Below are positions 12,801-26,957 of a DNA stretch of 64,000 nucleotides, in pieces. The position numbers and the translations under genes are program-made. Location of the stretch: positions 42,016,409 to 42,080,408 of the forward strand of contig OX637397.1 in assembly GCA_951799425.1 (NCBI GenBank). The letters are read 5' to 3'. Each line of letters opens with the position of its first letter. The first letter of the stretch is position 1. This DNA is from Ilex aquifolium. Its lineage: Eukaryota; Streptophyta; Magnoliopsida; Aquifoliales; Aquifoliaceae. Under the pieces are notes generated by a model. It made no database searches. It saw only the letters and a program-made list of their open reading frames with translations, and was not told the DNA's origin.

Positions 12801-15217
12801 GAACTTGAAACCCTAACCAATATATTTAGATCAAAATTGGTGATTCATCTTCTAACAAGTTCGAAATGGTGATGGAAGTTTGGTATAGTTGTCCATTCCC
12901 CTCCACAAGGAAAAAAAAGTAATTTCCCATTCTTTCTTATTTCTGACATAACTTTTTACTCCGGTCTCTGATTAAGTTGATTCTTGCGGCATTGTAAAGA
13001 ATTCTTGAATCCCTAACCATTTTATTCACAACAAAAGTCACGAAAAATCCTCTAGCACGGGCTATATTGTAACGCAAATTTGGTGTAATAAGTAGTCCTC
13101 CTTTAAAATGAAATAGTCTATCGGACATAACATTTTCTCCCGAACTCGGATTGAGCTAATTCTTGCGGCATTGTAAAGAGAACTTGAAACCCTAACCAAT
13201 ATATTGAGATCAAAATTGGTGATTCATCTTCTAACAAGTTCGAAATGGTGATGGAAGTTTGGTATAGTTGGCCATTCGCCTCCACAAGGAAAAAAAAGTA
13301 ATTCCCATTCATTCTTATTTCTGACATAACTGTTTACTCCGGTCTCTGATTAAGTTGATTCTTGCGGCATTGTAAAGAATTATTGAATCCCTTACCATTT
13401 TATTCACATCAAAAGTCATGAAAAATCCTCTAGCATGGGCTATATTGTAACGCAAATTTGGTGTAGTAAGTAGTCCTCCTTTAAAATGAAATAGTCTACC
13501 GGACATAACTTTTTCTCCCGAACTCGGATTGAGCTAATTCTTGCGGCATTGTAAAGAGAACATGAAACCCTAACCAATATATTCAGATCAAAATTGGTGA
13601 TTCATCTTCTAACAAGTTCGAAATGGTGATGGAAGTTTGGTATAGTTGACCATTCCCCTCCACAAGGAAAAAAAAGTAATTTCCCATTCTTTCTTATTTC
13701 TGACATAACTTTTTACTCCGGTCTCTGATTAAGTTGATTCTTGCGGCATTGTAAAGAATTCTTGAATCCCTAACCATTTTATTCACATCAAAAGTCATGA
13801 AAAATCCTCTAGCATGGGCTATATTGTAACGCAAATTTGGTGTAGTAAGTAGTCCTCCTTTAAAATGAAATAGTCTATCGGACATAACATTTTCACCCGA
13901 ACTCGGATAGAGCTAATTCTTGCAGCATTTTAAAGAGAACTTGAAACCCTAACCAATATATTCAGATCAAAATTGGTGATTCATCTTCTAACAAGTTCGA
14001 AATGGTGATGGAAGTTTGGTATAGTTGTCCATTCCCCTCCACAAGGAAAAAAAAGTAATTTCCCATTCTTTCTTATTTCTGACATAACTTTTTACTCCGG
14101 TCTCTGATTAAGTTGATTCTTGCGGCATTGTAAATAATTCTTGAATCCCTAACCATTTTATTCACATCAAAAGTCACGAAAAATCCTCTAGCACGGGCTA
14201 TATTGTAACGCAAATTTGGTGTAATAAGTAGTCCTCCTTTAAAATGAAATAGTCTATCGGACATAACATTTTCTCCCGAACTCGGATAGAGCTAATTCTT
14301 GTGGCATTTTAAAGAGAACTTGAAACCCTAACCAATATATTCAGATCAAAATTGGTGATTGATCTTCTAACAAGTTCGAAATGGTGATGGAAGTTTGGTA
14401 TAGTTGGCCATTCGCCTCCACAAGGAAAAAAAAGTAATTCCCATTCATTCTTATTTCTGACATAACTGTTTACTCCGGTCTCTGATCAAGTTGATTCTTG
14501 CGGCATTGTAAAGAATTATTGAATCGCTTACCATTTTATTCACATCAAAAGTCATGAAAAATCCTCTAGCATGGGCTATATTGTAACGCAAATTTGGTGT
14601 AGTAAGTAGTCCTCCTTTAAAATGAAATAGTCTATCGGACATAACTTTTTCACCCGAACTCGGATTGAGCTAATTCTTGCCGCATTTTAAAGAGAACTTG
14701 AAACCCTAACCAATATATTCAGATCAAAATTGGTGATTCATCTTCTAACAAGTTCGAAATGGTGATGGAAGTTTGGTATAGTTGTCCATTCCCCTCCACA
14801 AGGAAAAAAAAGTAATTTCCCATTCTTTCTTATTTCTGACATAACTTTTTACTCCGGTCTCTGATTAAGTTGATTCTTGCGGCATTGTAAAGAATTCTTG
14901 AATCCCTTACCATTTTATTCACATCAAAAGTCATGAAAAATCCTCTAGCATGGGCTATATTGTAACGCAAATTTGGTGTAGTAAGTAGTCCTCCTTTAAA
15001 ATGAAATAGTCTATCGGACATAACATTTTCACCCGAACTCGGATAGAGCTAATTCTTGCAGCATTTTAAAGAGAACTTGAAACCCTAACCAATATATTTA
15101 GATCAAAATTGGTGATTCATCTTCTAACAAGTTCGAAATGGTGATGGAAGTTTGGTATAGTTGTCCATTCCCCTCCACAAGGAAAAAAAAGTAATTTCCC
15201 ATTCTTTCTTATTTCTG
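6131..15217. repeat. 8-dimer HOR, three consecutive copies of 3029 bp
   Basis: Copies are 6131-9159, 9160-12188 and 12189-15217, each with the order D2, D3, D5, D3g, D1, D2x, D4, D1t. The diagnostic rare classes recur at exact 3029-bp intervals: D3g at 7266, 10295, 13324; D2x at 8024, 11053, 14082; D4 at 8402, 11431, 14460. The third copy carries a private C-to-G change (gattgatctt, changed base 14361). The left edge overlaps the preceding 5-dimer HOR, because the D2-D3-D5 run belongs to both. This is the most regular and longest-period HOR in the window. Confidence 0.88.
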
Positions 15218-18200
15218 ACATAACTTTTTACTCCGGTCTCTGATTAAGTTGATTCTTGCGGCATTGTAAAGAATTCTTGAATCCCTTACCATTTTATTCA
15301 CATCAAAAGTCATGAAAAATCCTCTAGCATGGGCTATATTGTAACGCAAATTTGGTGTAGTAAGTAGTCCTCCTTTAAAATGAAATAGTCTATCGGACAT
15401 AACTTTTTCTCCCGAACTCGGATTGAGCTAATTCTTGCCGCATTGTAAAGAGAACTTGAAACCCTAACCAATATATTCAGATCAAAATTGGTGATTCATC
15501 TTCTAACAAGTTCGAAATGGTGATGGAAGTTTGGTATAGTTGACCATTCCCCTCCACAAGGAAAAAAAAGTAATTTCCCATTCTTTCTTATTTCTGACAT
15601 AACTTTTTACTCCGGTCTCTGATTAAGTTGATTCTTGCGGCATTGTAAAGAATTCTTGAATCCCTAACCATTTTATTCACATCAAAAGTCATGAAAAATC
15701 CTCTAGCATGGGCTATATTGTAACGCAAATTTGGTGTAGTAAGTAGTCCTCCTTTAAAATGAAATAGTCTATCGGACATAACATTTTCACCCGAACTCGG
15801 ATAGAGCTAATTCTTGCAGCATTTTAAAGAGAACTTGAAACCCTAACCAATATATTTAGATCAAAATTGGTGATTCATCTTCTAACAAGTTCGAAATGGT
15901 GATGGAAGTTTGGTATAGTTGTCCATTCCCCTCCACAAGGAAAAAAAAGTAATTTCCCATTCTTTCTTATTTCTGACATAACTTTTTACTCCGGTCTCTG
16001 ATTAAGTTGATTCTTGCGGCATTGTAAAGAATTCTTGAATCCCTAACCATTTTATTCACATCAAAAGTCACGAAAAATCCTCTAGCACGGGCTATATTGT
16101 AACGCAAATTTGGTGTAATAAGTAGTCCTCCTTTAAAATGAAATAGTCTATCGGACATAACATTTTCTCCCGAACTCGGATAGAGCTAATTCTTGTGGCA
16201 TTTTAAAGAGAACTTGAAACCCTAACCAATATATTCAGATCAAAATTGGTGATTGATCTTCTAACAAGTTCGAAATGGTGATGGAAGTTTGGTATAGTTG
16301 GCCATTCGCCTCCACAAGGAAAAAAAAGTAATTCCCATTCATTCTTATTTCTGACATAACTGTTTACTCCGGTCTCTGATCAAGTTGATTCTTGCGGCAT
16401 TGTAAAGAATTATTGAATCGCTTACCATTTTATTCACATCAAAAGTCATGAAAAATCCTCTAGCATGGGCTATATTGTAACGCAAATTTGGTGTAGTAAG
16501 TAGTCCTCCTTTAAAATGAAATAGTCTATCGGACATAACTTTTTCACCCGAACTCGGATTGAGCTAATTCTTGCCGCATTTTAAAGAGAACTTGAAACCC
16601 TAACCAATATATTCAGATCAAAATTGGTGATTCATCTTCTAACAAGTTCGAAATGGTGATGGAAGTTTGGTATAGTTGTCCATTCCCCTCCACAAGGAAA
16701 AAAAAGTAATTTCCCATTCTTTCTTATTTCTGACATAACTTTTTACTCCGGTCTCTGATTAAGTTGATTCTTGCGGCATTGTAAAGAATTCTTGAATCCC
16801 TTACCATTTTATTCACATCAAAAGTCATGAAAAATCCTCTAGCATGGGCTATATTGTAACGCAAATTTGGTGTAGTAAGTAGTCCTCCTTTAAAATGAAA
16901 TAGTCTATCGGACATAACATTTTCACCCGAACTCGGATAGAGCTAATTCTTGCAGCATTTTAAAGAGAACTTGAAACCCTAACCAATATATTTAGATCAA
17001 AATTGGTGATTCATCTTCTAACAAGTTCGAAATGGTGATGGAAGTTTGGTATAGTTGTCCATTCCCCTCCACAAGGAAAAAAAAGTAATTTCCCATTCTT
17101 TCTTATTTCTGACATAACTTTTTACTCCGGTCTCTGATTAAGTTGATTCTTGCGGCATTGTAAAGAATTCTTGAATCCCTTACCATTTTATTCACATCAA
17201 AAGTCATGAAAAATCCTCTAGCATGGGCTATATTGTAACGCAAATTTGGTGTAGTAAGTAGTCCTCCTTTAAAATGAAATAGTCTATCGGACATAACTTT
17301 TTCTCCCGAACTCGGATTGAGCTAATTCTTGCCGCATTGTAAAGAGAACTTGAAACCCTAACCAATATATTCAGATCAAAATTGGTGATTCATCTTCTAA
17401 CAAGTTCGAAATGGTGATGGAAGTTTGGTATAGTTGACCATTCCCCTCCACAAGGAAAAAAAAGTAATTTCCCATTCTTTCTTATTTCTGACATAACTTT
17501 TTACTCCGGTCTCTGATTAAGTTGATTCTTGCGGCATTGTAAAGAATTCTTGAATCCCTAACCATTTTATTCACATCAAAAGTCATGAAAAATCCTCTAG
17601 CATGGGCTATATTGTAACGCAAATTTGGTGTAGTAAGTAGTCCTCCTTTAAAATGAAATAGTCTATCGGACATAACATTTTCACCCGAACTCGGATAGAG
17701 CTAATTCTTGCAGCATTTTAAAGAGAACTTGAAACCCTAACCAATATATTTAGATCAAAATTGGTGATTCATCTTCTAACAAGTTCGAAATGGTGATGGA
17801 AGTTTGGTATAGTTGTCCATTCCCCTCCACAAGGAAAAAAAAGTAATTTCCCATTCTTTCTTATTTCTGACATAACTTTTTACTCCGGTCTCTGATTAAG
17901 TTGATTCTTGCGGCATTGTAAAGAATTCTTGAATCCCTAACCATTTTATTCACAACAAAAGTCACGAAAAATCCTCTAGCACGGGCTATATTGTAACGCA
18001 AATTTGGTGTAATAAGTAGTCCTCCTTTAAAATGAAATAGTCTATCGGACATAACATTTTCTCCCGAACTCGGATTGAGCTAATTCTTGCGGCATTGTAA
18101 AGAGAACTTGAAACCCTAACCAATATATTGAGATCAAAATTGGTGATTCATCTTCTAACAAGTTCGAAATGGTGATGGAAGTTTGGTATAGTTGGCCATT

Positions 18201-18247
18201 CGCCTCCACAAGGAAAAAAAAGTAATTCCCATTCATTCTTATTTCTG
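14460..18247. repeat. 5-dimer local duplication (1894 bp) downstream of the 8-dimer HOR
   Basis: Dimers 39-43 (14460-16353) read D4, D1t, D1t, D1, D2; dimers 44-48 (16354-18247) read D4, D1t, D1t, D1, D5. The rare gattgatctt variant is present just upstream of both (changed base at 14361 and 16255, 1894 bp apart), so the duplicated block begins in the beta before the D4 dimer. The last dimer differs (D2 against D5), which puts the right end of the duplication inside or before it. This block cuts into the right end of the third 8-dimer HOR copy. Confidence 0.8.
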
Positions 18248-21200
18248 ACATAACTGTTTACTCCGGTCTCTGATTAAGTTGATTCTTGCGGCATTGTAAA
18301 GAATTATTGAATCCCTTACCATTTTATTCACATCAAAAGTCATGAAAAATCCTCTAGCATGGGCTATATTGTAACGCAAATTTGGTGTAGTAAGTAGTCC
18401 TCCTTTAAAATGAAATAGTCTATCGGACATAACTTTTTCTCCCGAACTCGGATTGAGCTAATTCTTGCGGCATTGTAAAGAGAACATGAAACCCTAACCA
18501 ATATATTCAGATCAAAATTGGTGATTCATCTTCTAACAAGTTCGAAATGGTGATGGAAGTTTGGTATAGTTGACCATTCCCCTCCACAAGGAAAAAAAAG
18601 TAATTTCCCATTCTTTCTTATTTCTGACATAACTTTTTACTCCGGTCTCTGATTAAGTTGATTCTTGCGGCATTGTAAAGAATTCTTGAATCCCTAACCA
18701 TTTTATTCACATCAAAAGTCACGAAAAATCCTCTAGCACGGGCTATATTGTAACGCAAATTTGGTGTAATAAGTAGTCCTCCTTTAAAATGAAATAGTCT
18801 ATCGGACATAACATTTTCTCCCGAACTCGGATAGAGCTAATTCTTGTGGCATTTTAAAGAGAACTTGAAACCCTAACCAATATATTCAGATCAAAATTGG
18901 TGATTCATCTTCTAACAAGTTCGAAATGGTGATGGAAGTTTGGTATAGTTGGCCATTCGCCTCCACAAGGAAAAAAAAGTAATTCCCATTCATTCTTATT
19001 TCTGACATAACTGTTTACTCCGGTCTCTGATCAAGTTGATTCTTGCGGCATTGTAAAGAATTATTGAATCGCTTACCATTTTATTCACATCAAAAGTCAT
19101 GAAAAATCCTCTAGCATGGGCTATATTGTAACGCAAATTTGGTGTAGTAAGTAGTCCTCCTTTAAAATGAAATAGTCTATCGGACATAACTTTTTCACCC
19201 GAACTCGGATTGAGCTAATTCTTGCCGCATTTTAAAGAGAACTTGAAACCCTAACCAATATATTCAGATCAAAATTGGTGATTCATCTTCTAACAAGTTC
19301 GAAATGGTGATGGAAGTTTGGTATAGTTGTCCATTCCCCTCCACAAGGAAAAAAAAGTAATTTCCCATTCTTTCTTATTTCTGACATAACTTTTTACTCC
19401 GGTCTCTGATTAAGTTGATTCTTGCGGCATTGTAAAGAATTATTGAATCCCTTACCATTTTATTCACATCAAAAGTCATGAAAAATCCTCTAGCATGGGC
19501 TATATTGTAACGCAAATTTGGTGTAGTAAGTAGTCCTCCTTTAAAATGAAATAGTCTACCGGACATAACTTTTTCTCCCGAACTCGGATTGAGCTAATTC
19601 TTGCGGCATTGTAAAGAGAACATGAAACCCTAACCAATATATTCAGATCAAAATTGGTGATTCATCTTCTAACAAGTTCGAAATGGTGATGGAAGTTTGG
19701 TATAGTTGACCATTCCCCTCCACAAGGAAAAAAAAGTAATTTCCCATTCTTTCTTATTTCTGACATAACTTTTTACTCCGGTCTCTGATTAAGTTGATTC
19801 TTGCGGCATTGTAAAGAATTCTTGAATCCCTAACCATTTTATTCACATCAAAAGTCATGAAAAATCCTCTAGCATGGGCTATATTGTAACGCAAATTTGG
19901 TGTAGTAAGTAGTCCTCCTTTAAAATGAAATAGTCTATCGGACATAACATTTTCACCCGAACTCGGATAGAGCTAATTCTTGCAGCATTTTAAAGAGAAC
20001 TTGAAACCCTAACCAATATATTCAGATCAAAATTGGTGATTCATCTTCTAACAAGTTCGAAATGGTGATGGAAGTTTGGTATAGTTGTCCATTCCCCTCC
20101 ACAAGGAAAAAAAAGTAATTTCCCATTCTTTCTTATTTCTGACATAACTTTTTACTCCGGTCTCTGATTAAGTTGATTCTTGCGGCATTGTAAATAATTC
20201 TTGAATCCCTAACCATTTTATTCACATCAAAAGTCACGAAAAATCCTCTAGCACGGGCTATATTGTAACGCAAATTTGGTGTAATAAGTAGTCCTCCTTT
20301 AAAATGAAATAGTCTATCGGACATAACATTTTCTCCCGAACTCGGATAGAGCTAATTCTTGTGGCATTTTAAAGAGAACTTGAAACCCTAACCAATATAT
20401 TCAGATCAAAATTGGTGATTCATCTTCTAACAAGTTCGAAATGGTGATGGAAGTTTGGTATAGTTGGCCATTCGCCTCCACAAGGAAAAAAAAGTAATTC
20501 CCATTCATTCTTATTTCTGACATAACTGTTTACTCCGGTCTCTGATCAAGTTGATTCTTGCGGCATTGTAAAGAATTATTGAATCGCTTACCATTTTATT
20601 CACATCAAAAGTCATGAAAAATCCTCTAGCATGGGCTATATTGTAACGCAAATTTGGTGTAGTAAGTAGTCCTCCTTTAAAATGAAATAGTCTATCGGAC
20701 ATAACTTTTTCTCCCGAACTCGGATTGAGCTAATTCTTGCCGCATTGTAAAGAGAACTTGAAACCCTAACCAATATATTCAGATCAAAATTGGTGATTCA
20801 TCTTCTAACAAGTTCGAAATGGTGATGGAAGTTTGGTATAGTTGACCATTCCCCTCCACAAGGAAAAAAAAGTAATTTCCCATTCTTTCTTATTTCTGAC
20901 ATAACTTTTTACTCCGGTCTCTGATTAAGTTGATTCTTGCGGCATTGTAAAGAATTCTTGAATCCCTAACCATTTTATTCACATCAAAAGTCATGAAAAA
21001 TCCTCTAGCATGGGCTATATTGTAACGCAAATTTGGTGTAGTAAGTAGTCCTCCTTTAAAATGAAATAGTCTATCGGACATAACATTTTCACCCGAACTC
21101 GGATAGAGCTAATTCTTGCAGCATTTTAAAGAGAACTTGAAACCCTAACCAATATATTCAGATCAAAATTGGTGATTCATCTTCTAACAAGTTCGAAATG

Positions 21201-22412
21201 GTGATGGAAGTTTGGTATAGTTGTCCATTCCCCTCCACAAGGAAAAAAAAGTAATTTCCCATTCTTTCTTATTTCTGACATAACTTTTTACTCCGGTCTC
21301 TGATTAAGTTGATTCTTGCGGCATTGTAAAGAATTCTTGAATCCCTAACCATTTTATTCACAACAAAAGTCACGAAAAATCCTCTAGCACGGGCTATATT
21401 GTAACGCAAATTTGGTGTAATAAGTAGTCCTCCTTTAAAATGAAATAGTCTATCGGACATAACATTTTCTCCCGAACTCGGATTGAGCTAATTCTTGCGG
21501 CATTGTAAAGAGAACTTGAAACCCTAACCAATATATTGAGATCAAAATTGGTGATTCATCTTCTAACAAGTTCGAAATGGTGATGGAAGTTTGGTATAGT
21601 TGGCCATTCGCCTCCACAAGGAAAAAAAAGTAATTCCCATTCATTCTTATTTCTGACATAACTGTTTACTCCGGTCTCTGATTAAGTTGATTCTTGCGGC
21701 ATTGTAAAGAATTATTGAATCCCTTACCATTTTATTCACATCAAAAGTCATGAAAAATCCTCTAGCATGGGCTATATTGTAACGCAAATTTGGTGTAGTA
21801 AGTAGTCCTCCTTTAAAATGAAATAGTCTATCGGACATAACTTTTTCTCCCGAACTCGGATTGAGCTAATTCTTGCGGCATTGTAAAGAGAACATGAAAC
21901 CCTAACCAATATATTCAGATCAAAATTGGTGATTCATCTTCTAACAAGTTCGAAATGGTGATGGAAGTTTGGTATAGTTGACCATTCCCCTCCACAAGGA
22001 AAAAAAAGTAATTTCCCATTCTTTCTTATTTCTGACATAACTTTTTACTCCGGTCTCTGATTAAGTTGATTCTTGCGGCATTGTAAAGAATTCTTGAATC
22101 CCTAACCATTTTATTCACATCAAAAGTCACGAAAAATCCTCTAGCACGGGCTATATTGTAACGCAAATTTGGTGTAATAAGTAGTCCTCCTTTAAAATGA
22201 AATAGTCTATCGGACATAACATTTTCTCCCGAACTCGGATAGAGCTAATTCTTGTGGCATTTTAAAGAGAACTTGAAACCCTAACCAATATATTCAGATC
22301 AAAATTGGTGATTCATCTTCTAACAAGTTCGAAATGGTGATGGAAGTTTGGTATAGTTGGCCATTCGCCTCCACAAGGAAAAAAAAGTAATTCCCATTCA
22401 TTCTTATTTCTG
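18248..22412. repeat. Mosaic of HOR fragments, dimers 49-59
   Basis: Class order is D3, D2, D4, D3g, D1, D2x, D4, D1, D5, D3, D2. Dimers 52-55 (19384-20898) repeat the D3g, D1, D2x, D4 core of the 8-dimer HOR. The D5, D3, D2, D4 run at 17870-19383 is repeated at 21278-22791, 3408 bp (nine dimers) away, with the same beta variants: gaacatgaaa after D3, then tggcatttt after D2, then cgcatttt after D4. The D4 at 20520 is followed by a cgcattgt beta rather than cgcatttt, marking a junction between blocks. Confidence 0.75.
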
Positions 22413-25400
22413 ACATAACTGTTTACTCCGGTCTCTGATCAAGTTGATTCTTGCGGCATTGTAAAGAATTATTGAATCGCTTACCATTTTATTCACATCA
22501 AAAGTCATGAAAAATCCTCTAGCATGGGCTATATTGTAACGCAAATTTGGTGTAGTAAGTAGTCCTCCTTTAAAATGAAATAGTCTATCGGACATAACTT
22601 TTTCACCCGAACTCGGATTGAGCTAATTCTTGCCGCATTTTAAAGAGAACTTGAAACCCTAACCAATATATTCAGATCAAAATTGGTGATTCATCTTCTA
22701 ACAAGTTCGAAATGGTGATGGAAGTTTGGTATAGTTGTCCATTCCCCTCCACAAGGAAAAAAAAGTAATTTCCCATTCTTTCTTATTTCTGACATAACTT
22801 TTTACTCCGGTCTCTGATTAAGTTGATTCTTGCGGCATTGTAAAGAATTCTTGAATCCCTTACCATTTTATTCACATCAAAAGTCATGAAAAATCCTCTA
22901 GCATGGGCTATATTGTAACGCAAATTTGGTGTAGTAAGTAGTCCTCCTTTAAAATGAAATAGTCTATCGGACATAACATTTTCACCCGAACTCGGATAGA
23001 GCTAATTCTTGCAGCATTTTAAAGAGAACTTGAAACCCTAACCAATATATTCAGATCAAAATTGGTGATTCATCTTCTAACAAGTTCGAAATGGTGATGG
23101 AAGTTTGGTATAGTTGTCCATTCCCCTCCACAAGGAAAAAAAAGTAATTTCCCATTCTTTCTTATTTCTGACATAACTTTTTACTCCGGTCTCTGATTAA
23201 GTTGATTCTTGCGGCATTGTAAAGAATTCTTGAATCCCTTACCATTTTATTCACATCAAAAGTCATGAAAAATCCTCTAGCATGGGCTATATTGTAACGC
23301 AAATTTGGTGTAGTAAGTAGTCCTCCTTTAAAATGAAATAGTCTATCGGACATAACTTTTTCTCCCGAACTCGGATTGAGCTAATTCTTGCCGCATTGTA
23401 AAGAGAACTTGAAACCCTAACCAATATATTCAGATCAAAATTGGTGATTCATCTTCTAACAAGTTCGAAATGGTGATGGAAGTTTGGTATAGTTGACCAT
23501 TCCCCTCCACAAGGAAAAAAAAGTAATTTCCCATTCTTTCTTATTTCTGACATAACTTTTTACTCCGGTCTCTGATTAAGTTGATTCTTGCGGCATTGTA
23601 AAGAATTCTTGAATCCCTAACCATTTTATTCACATCAAAAGTCATGAAAAATCCTCTAGCATGGGCTATATTGTAACGCAAATTTGGTGTAGTAAGTAGT
23701 CCTCCTTTAAAATGAAATAGTCTATCGGACATAACATTTTCACCCGAACTCGGATAGAGCTAATTCTTGCAGCATTTTAAAGAGAACTTGAAACCCTAAC
23801 CAATATATTTAGATCAAAATTGGTGATTCATCTTCTAACAAGTTCGAAATGGTGATGGAAGTTTGGTATAGTTGTCCATTCCCCTCCACAAGGAAAAAAA
23901 AGTAATTTCCCATTCTTTCTTATTTCTGACATAACTTTTTACTCCGGTCTCTGATTAAGTTGATTCTTGCGGCATTGTAAAGAATTCTTGAATCCCTAAC
24001 CATTTTATTCACAACAAAAGTCACGAAAAATCCTCTAGCACGGGCTATATTGTAACGCAAATTTGGTGTAATAAGTAGTCCTCCTTTAAAATGAAATAGT
24101 CTATCGGACATAACATTTTCTCCCGAACTCGGATTGAGCTAATTCTTGCGGCATTGTAAAGAGAACTTGAAACCCTAACCAATATATTGAGATCAAAATT
24201 GGTGATTCATCTTCTAACAAGTTCGAAATGGTGATGGAAGTTTGGTATAGTTGGCCATTCGCCTCCACAAGGAAAAAAAAGTAATTCCCATTCATTCTTA
24301 TTTCTGACATAACTGTTTACTCCGGTCTCTGATTAAGTTGATTCTTGCGGCATTGTAAAGAATTATTGAATCCCTTACCATTTTATTCACATCAAAAGTC
24401 ATGAAAAATCCTCTAGCATGGGCTATATTGTAACGCAAATTTGGTGTAGTAAGTAGTCCTCCTTTAAAATGAAATAGTCTATCGGACATAACATTTTCAC
24501 CCGAACTCGGATAGAGCTAATTCTTGCAGCATTTTAAAGAGAACTTGAAACCCTAACCAATATATTCAGATCAAAATTGGTGATTCATCTTCTAACAAGT
24601 TCGAAATGGTGATGGAAGTTTGGTATAGTTGTCCATTCCCCTCCACAAGGAAAAAAAAGTAATTTCCCATTCTTTCTTACTTCTGACATAACTTTTTACT
24701 CCGGTCTCTGATTAAGTTGATTCTTGCGGCATTGTAAAGAATTCTTGAATCCCTAACCATTTTATTCACATCAAAAGTCACGAAAAATCCTCTAGCACGG
24801 GCTATATTGTAACGCAAATTTGGTGTAATAAGTAGTCCTCCTTTAAAATGAAATAGTCTATCGGACATAACATTTTCTCCCGAACTCGGATTGAGCTAAT
24901 TCTTGCGGCATTGTAAAGAGAACTTGAAACCCTAACCAATATATTGAGATCAAAATTGGTGATTCATCTTCTAACAAGTTCGAAATGGTGATGGAAGTTT
25001 GGTATAGTTGGCCATTCGCCTCCACAAGGAAAAAAAAGTAATTCCCATTCATTCTTATTTCTGACATAACTGTTTACTCCGGTCTCTGATCAAGTTGATT
25101 CTTGCGGCATTGTAAAGAATTATTGAATCGCTTACCATTTTATTCACATCAAAAGTCATGAAAAATCCTCTAGCATGGGCTATATTGTAACGCAAATTTG
25201 GTGTAGTAAGTAGTCCTCCTTTAAAATGAAATAGTCTATCGGACATAACTTTTTCACCCGAACTCGGATTGAGCTAATTCTTGCCGCATTTTAAAGAGAA
25301 CTTGAAACCCTAACCAATATATTCAGTTCAAAATTGGTGATTCATCTTCTAACAAGTTCGAAATGGTGATGGAAGTTTGGTATAGTTGTCCATTCCCCTC

Positions 25401-25442
25401 CACAAGGAAAAAAAAGTAATTTCCCATTCTTTCTTATTTCTG
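22413..25442. repeat. 8-dimer block repeating the order of 16354-19383
   Basis: Dimers 60-67 read D4, D1t, D1t, D1, D5, D3, D2, D4, the same order as dimers 44-51 at 16354-19383, 6059 bp (16 dimers) upstream. The match is good but not perfect. The second D1t in both is followed by the rare cgcattgt beta, while the beta after the first D1t differs (tttagatc at one site, ttcagatc at the other). The D3 dimer here is followed by a cagcatttt beta and a gtcc tail instead of gaacatgaaa and gacc. The block is thus an older duplication, or one later patched by conversion. Confidence 0.7.
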
Positions 25443-26957
25443 ACATAACTTTTTACTCCGGTCTCTGATTAAGTTGATTCTTGCGGCATTGTAAAGAATT
25501 ATTGAATCCCTTACCATTTTATTCACATCAAAAGTCATGAAAAATCCTCTAGCATGGGCTATATTGTAACGCAAATTTGGTGTAGTAAGTAGTCCTCCTT
25601 TAAAATGAAATAGTCTATCGGACATAACATTTTCACCCGAACTCGGATAGAGCTAATTCTTGCAGCATTTTAAAGAGAACTTGAAACCCTAACCAATATA
25701 TTTAGATCAAAATTGGTGATTCATCTTCTAACAAGTTCGAAATGGTGATGGAAGTTTGGTATAGTTGTCCATTCCCCTCCACAAGGAAAAAAAAGTAATT
25801 TCCCATTCTTTCTTATTTCTGACATAACTTTTTACTCCGGTCTCTGATTAAGTTGATTCTTGCGGCATTGTAAAGAATTCTTGAATCCCTAACCATTTTA
25901 TTCACAACAAAAGTCACGAAAAATCCTCTAGCACGGGCTATATTGTAACGCAAATTTGGTGTAATAAGTAGTCCTCCTTTAAAATGAAATAGTCTATCGG
26001 ACATAACATTTTCTCCCGAACTCGGATTGAGCTAATTCTTGCGGCATTGTAAAGAGAACTTGAAACCCTAACCAATATATTGAGATCAAAATTGGTGATT
26101 CATCTTCTAACAAGTTCGAAATGGTGATGGAAGTTTGGTATAGTTGGCCATTCGCCTCCACAAGGAAAAAAAAGTAATTCCCATTCATTCTTATTTCTGA
26201 CATAACTGTTTACTCCGGTCTCTGATTAAGTTGATTCTTGCGGCATTGTAAAGAATTATTGAATCCCTTACCATTTTATTCACATCAAAAGTCATGAAAA
26301 ATCCTCTAGCATGGGCTATATTGTAACGCAAATTTGGTGTAGTAAGTAGTCCTCCTTTAAAATGAAATAGTCTACCGGACATAACTTTTTCTCCCGAACT
26401 CGGATTGAGCTAATTCTTGCGGCATTGTAAAGAGAACATGAAACCCTAACCAATATATTCAGATCAAAATTGGTGATTCATCTTCTAACAAGTTCGAAAT
26501 GGTGATGGAAGTTTGGTATAGTTGACCATTCCCCTCCACAAGGAAAAAAAAGTAATTTCCCATTCTTTCTTATTTCTGACATAACTTTTTACTCCGGTCT
26601 CTGATTAAGGTGATTCTTGCGGCATTGTAAAGAATTCTTGAATCCCTAACCATTTTATTCACATCAAAAGTCATGAAAAATCCTCTAGCATGGGCTATAT
26701 TGTAACGCAAATTTGGTGTAGTAAGTAGTCCTCCTTTAAAATGAAATAGTCTATCGGACATAACATTTTCACCCGAACTCGGATAGAGCTAATTCTTGCA
26801 GCATTTTAAAGAGAACTTGAAACCCTAACCAATATATTCAGATCAAAATTGGTGATTCATCTTCTAACAAGTTCGAAATGGTGATGGAAGTTTGGTATAG
26901 TTGTCCATTCCCCTCCACAAGGAAAAAAAAGTAATTTCCCATTCTTTCTTATTTCTG
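25443..26957. repeat. Dimers 68-71, junction mosaic
   Basis: Class order is a D3-like hybrid, D5, D3g, D1. Dimer 68 (25443-25821) starts tttttact like D1 but carries the gaattattg of D3. Dimer 70 is the last D3g in the window (ctaccgg ends near 26377). Dimer 71 has a private T-to-G change (attaaggtgatt near 26610). This stretch marks the end of the region rich in D3g and D2x. Confidence 0.7.
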
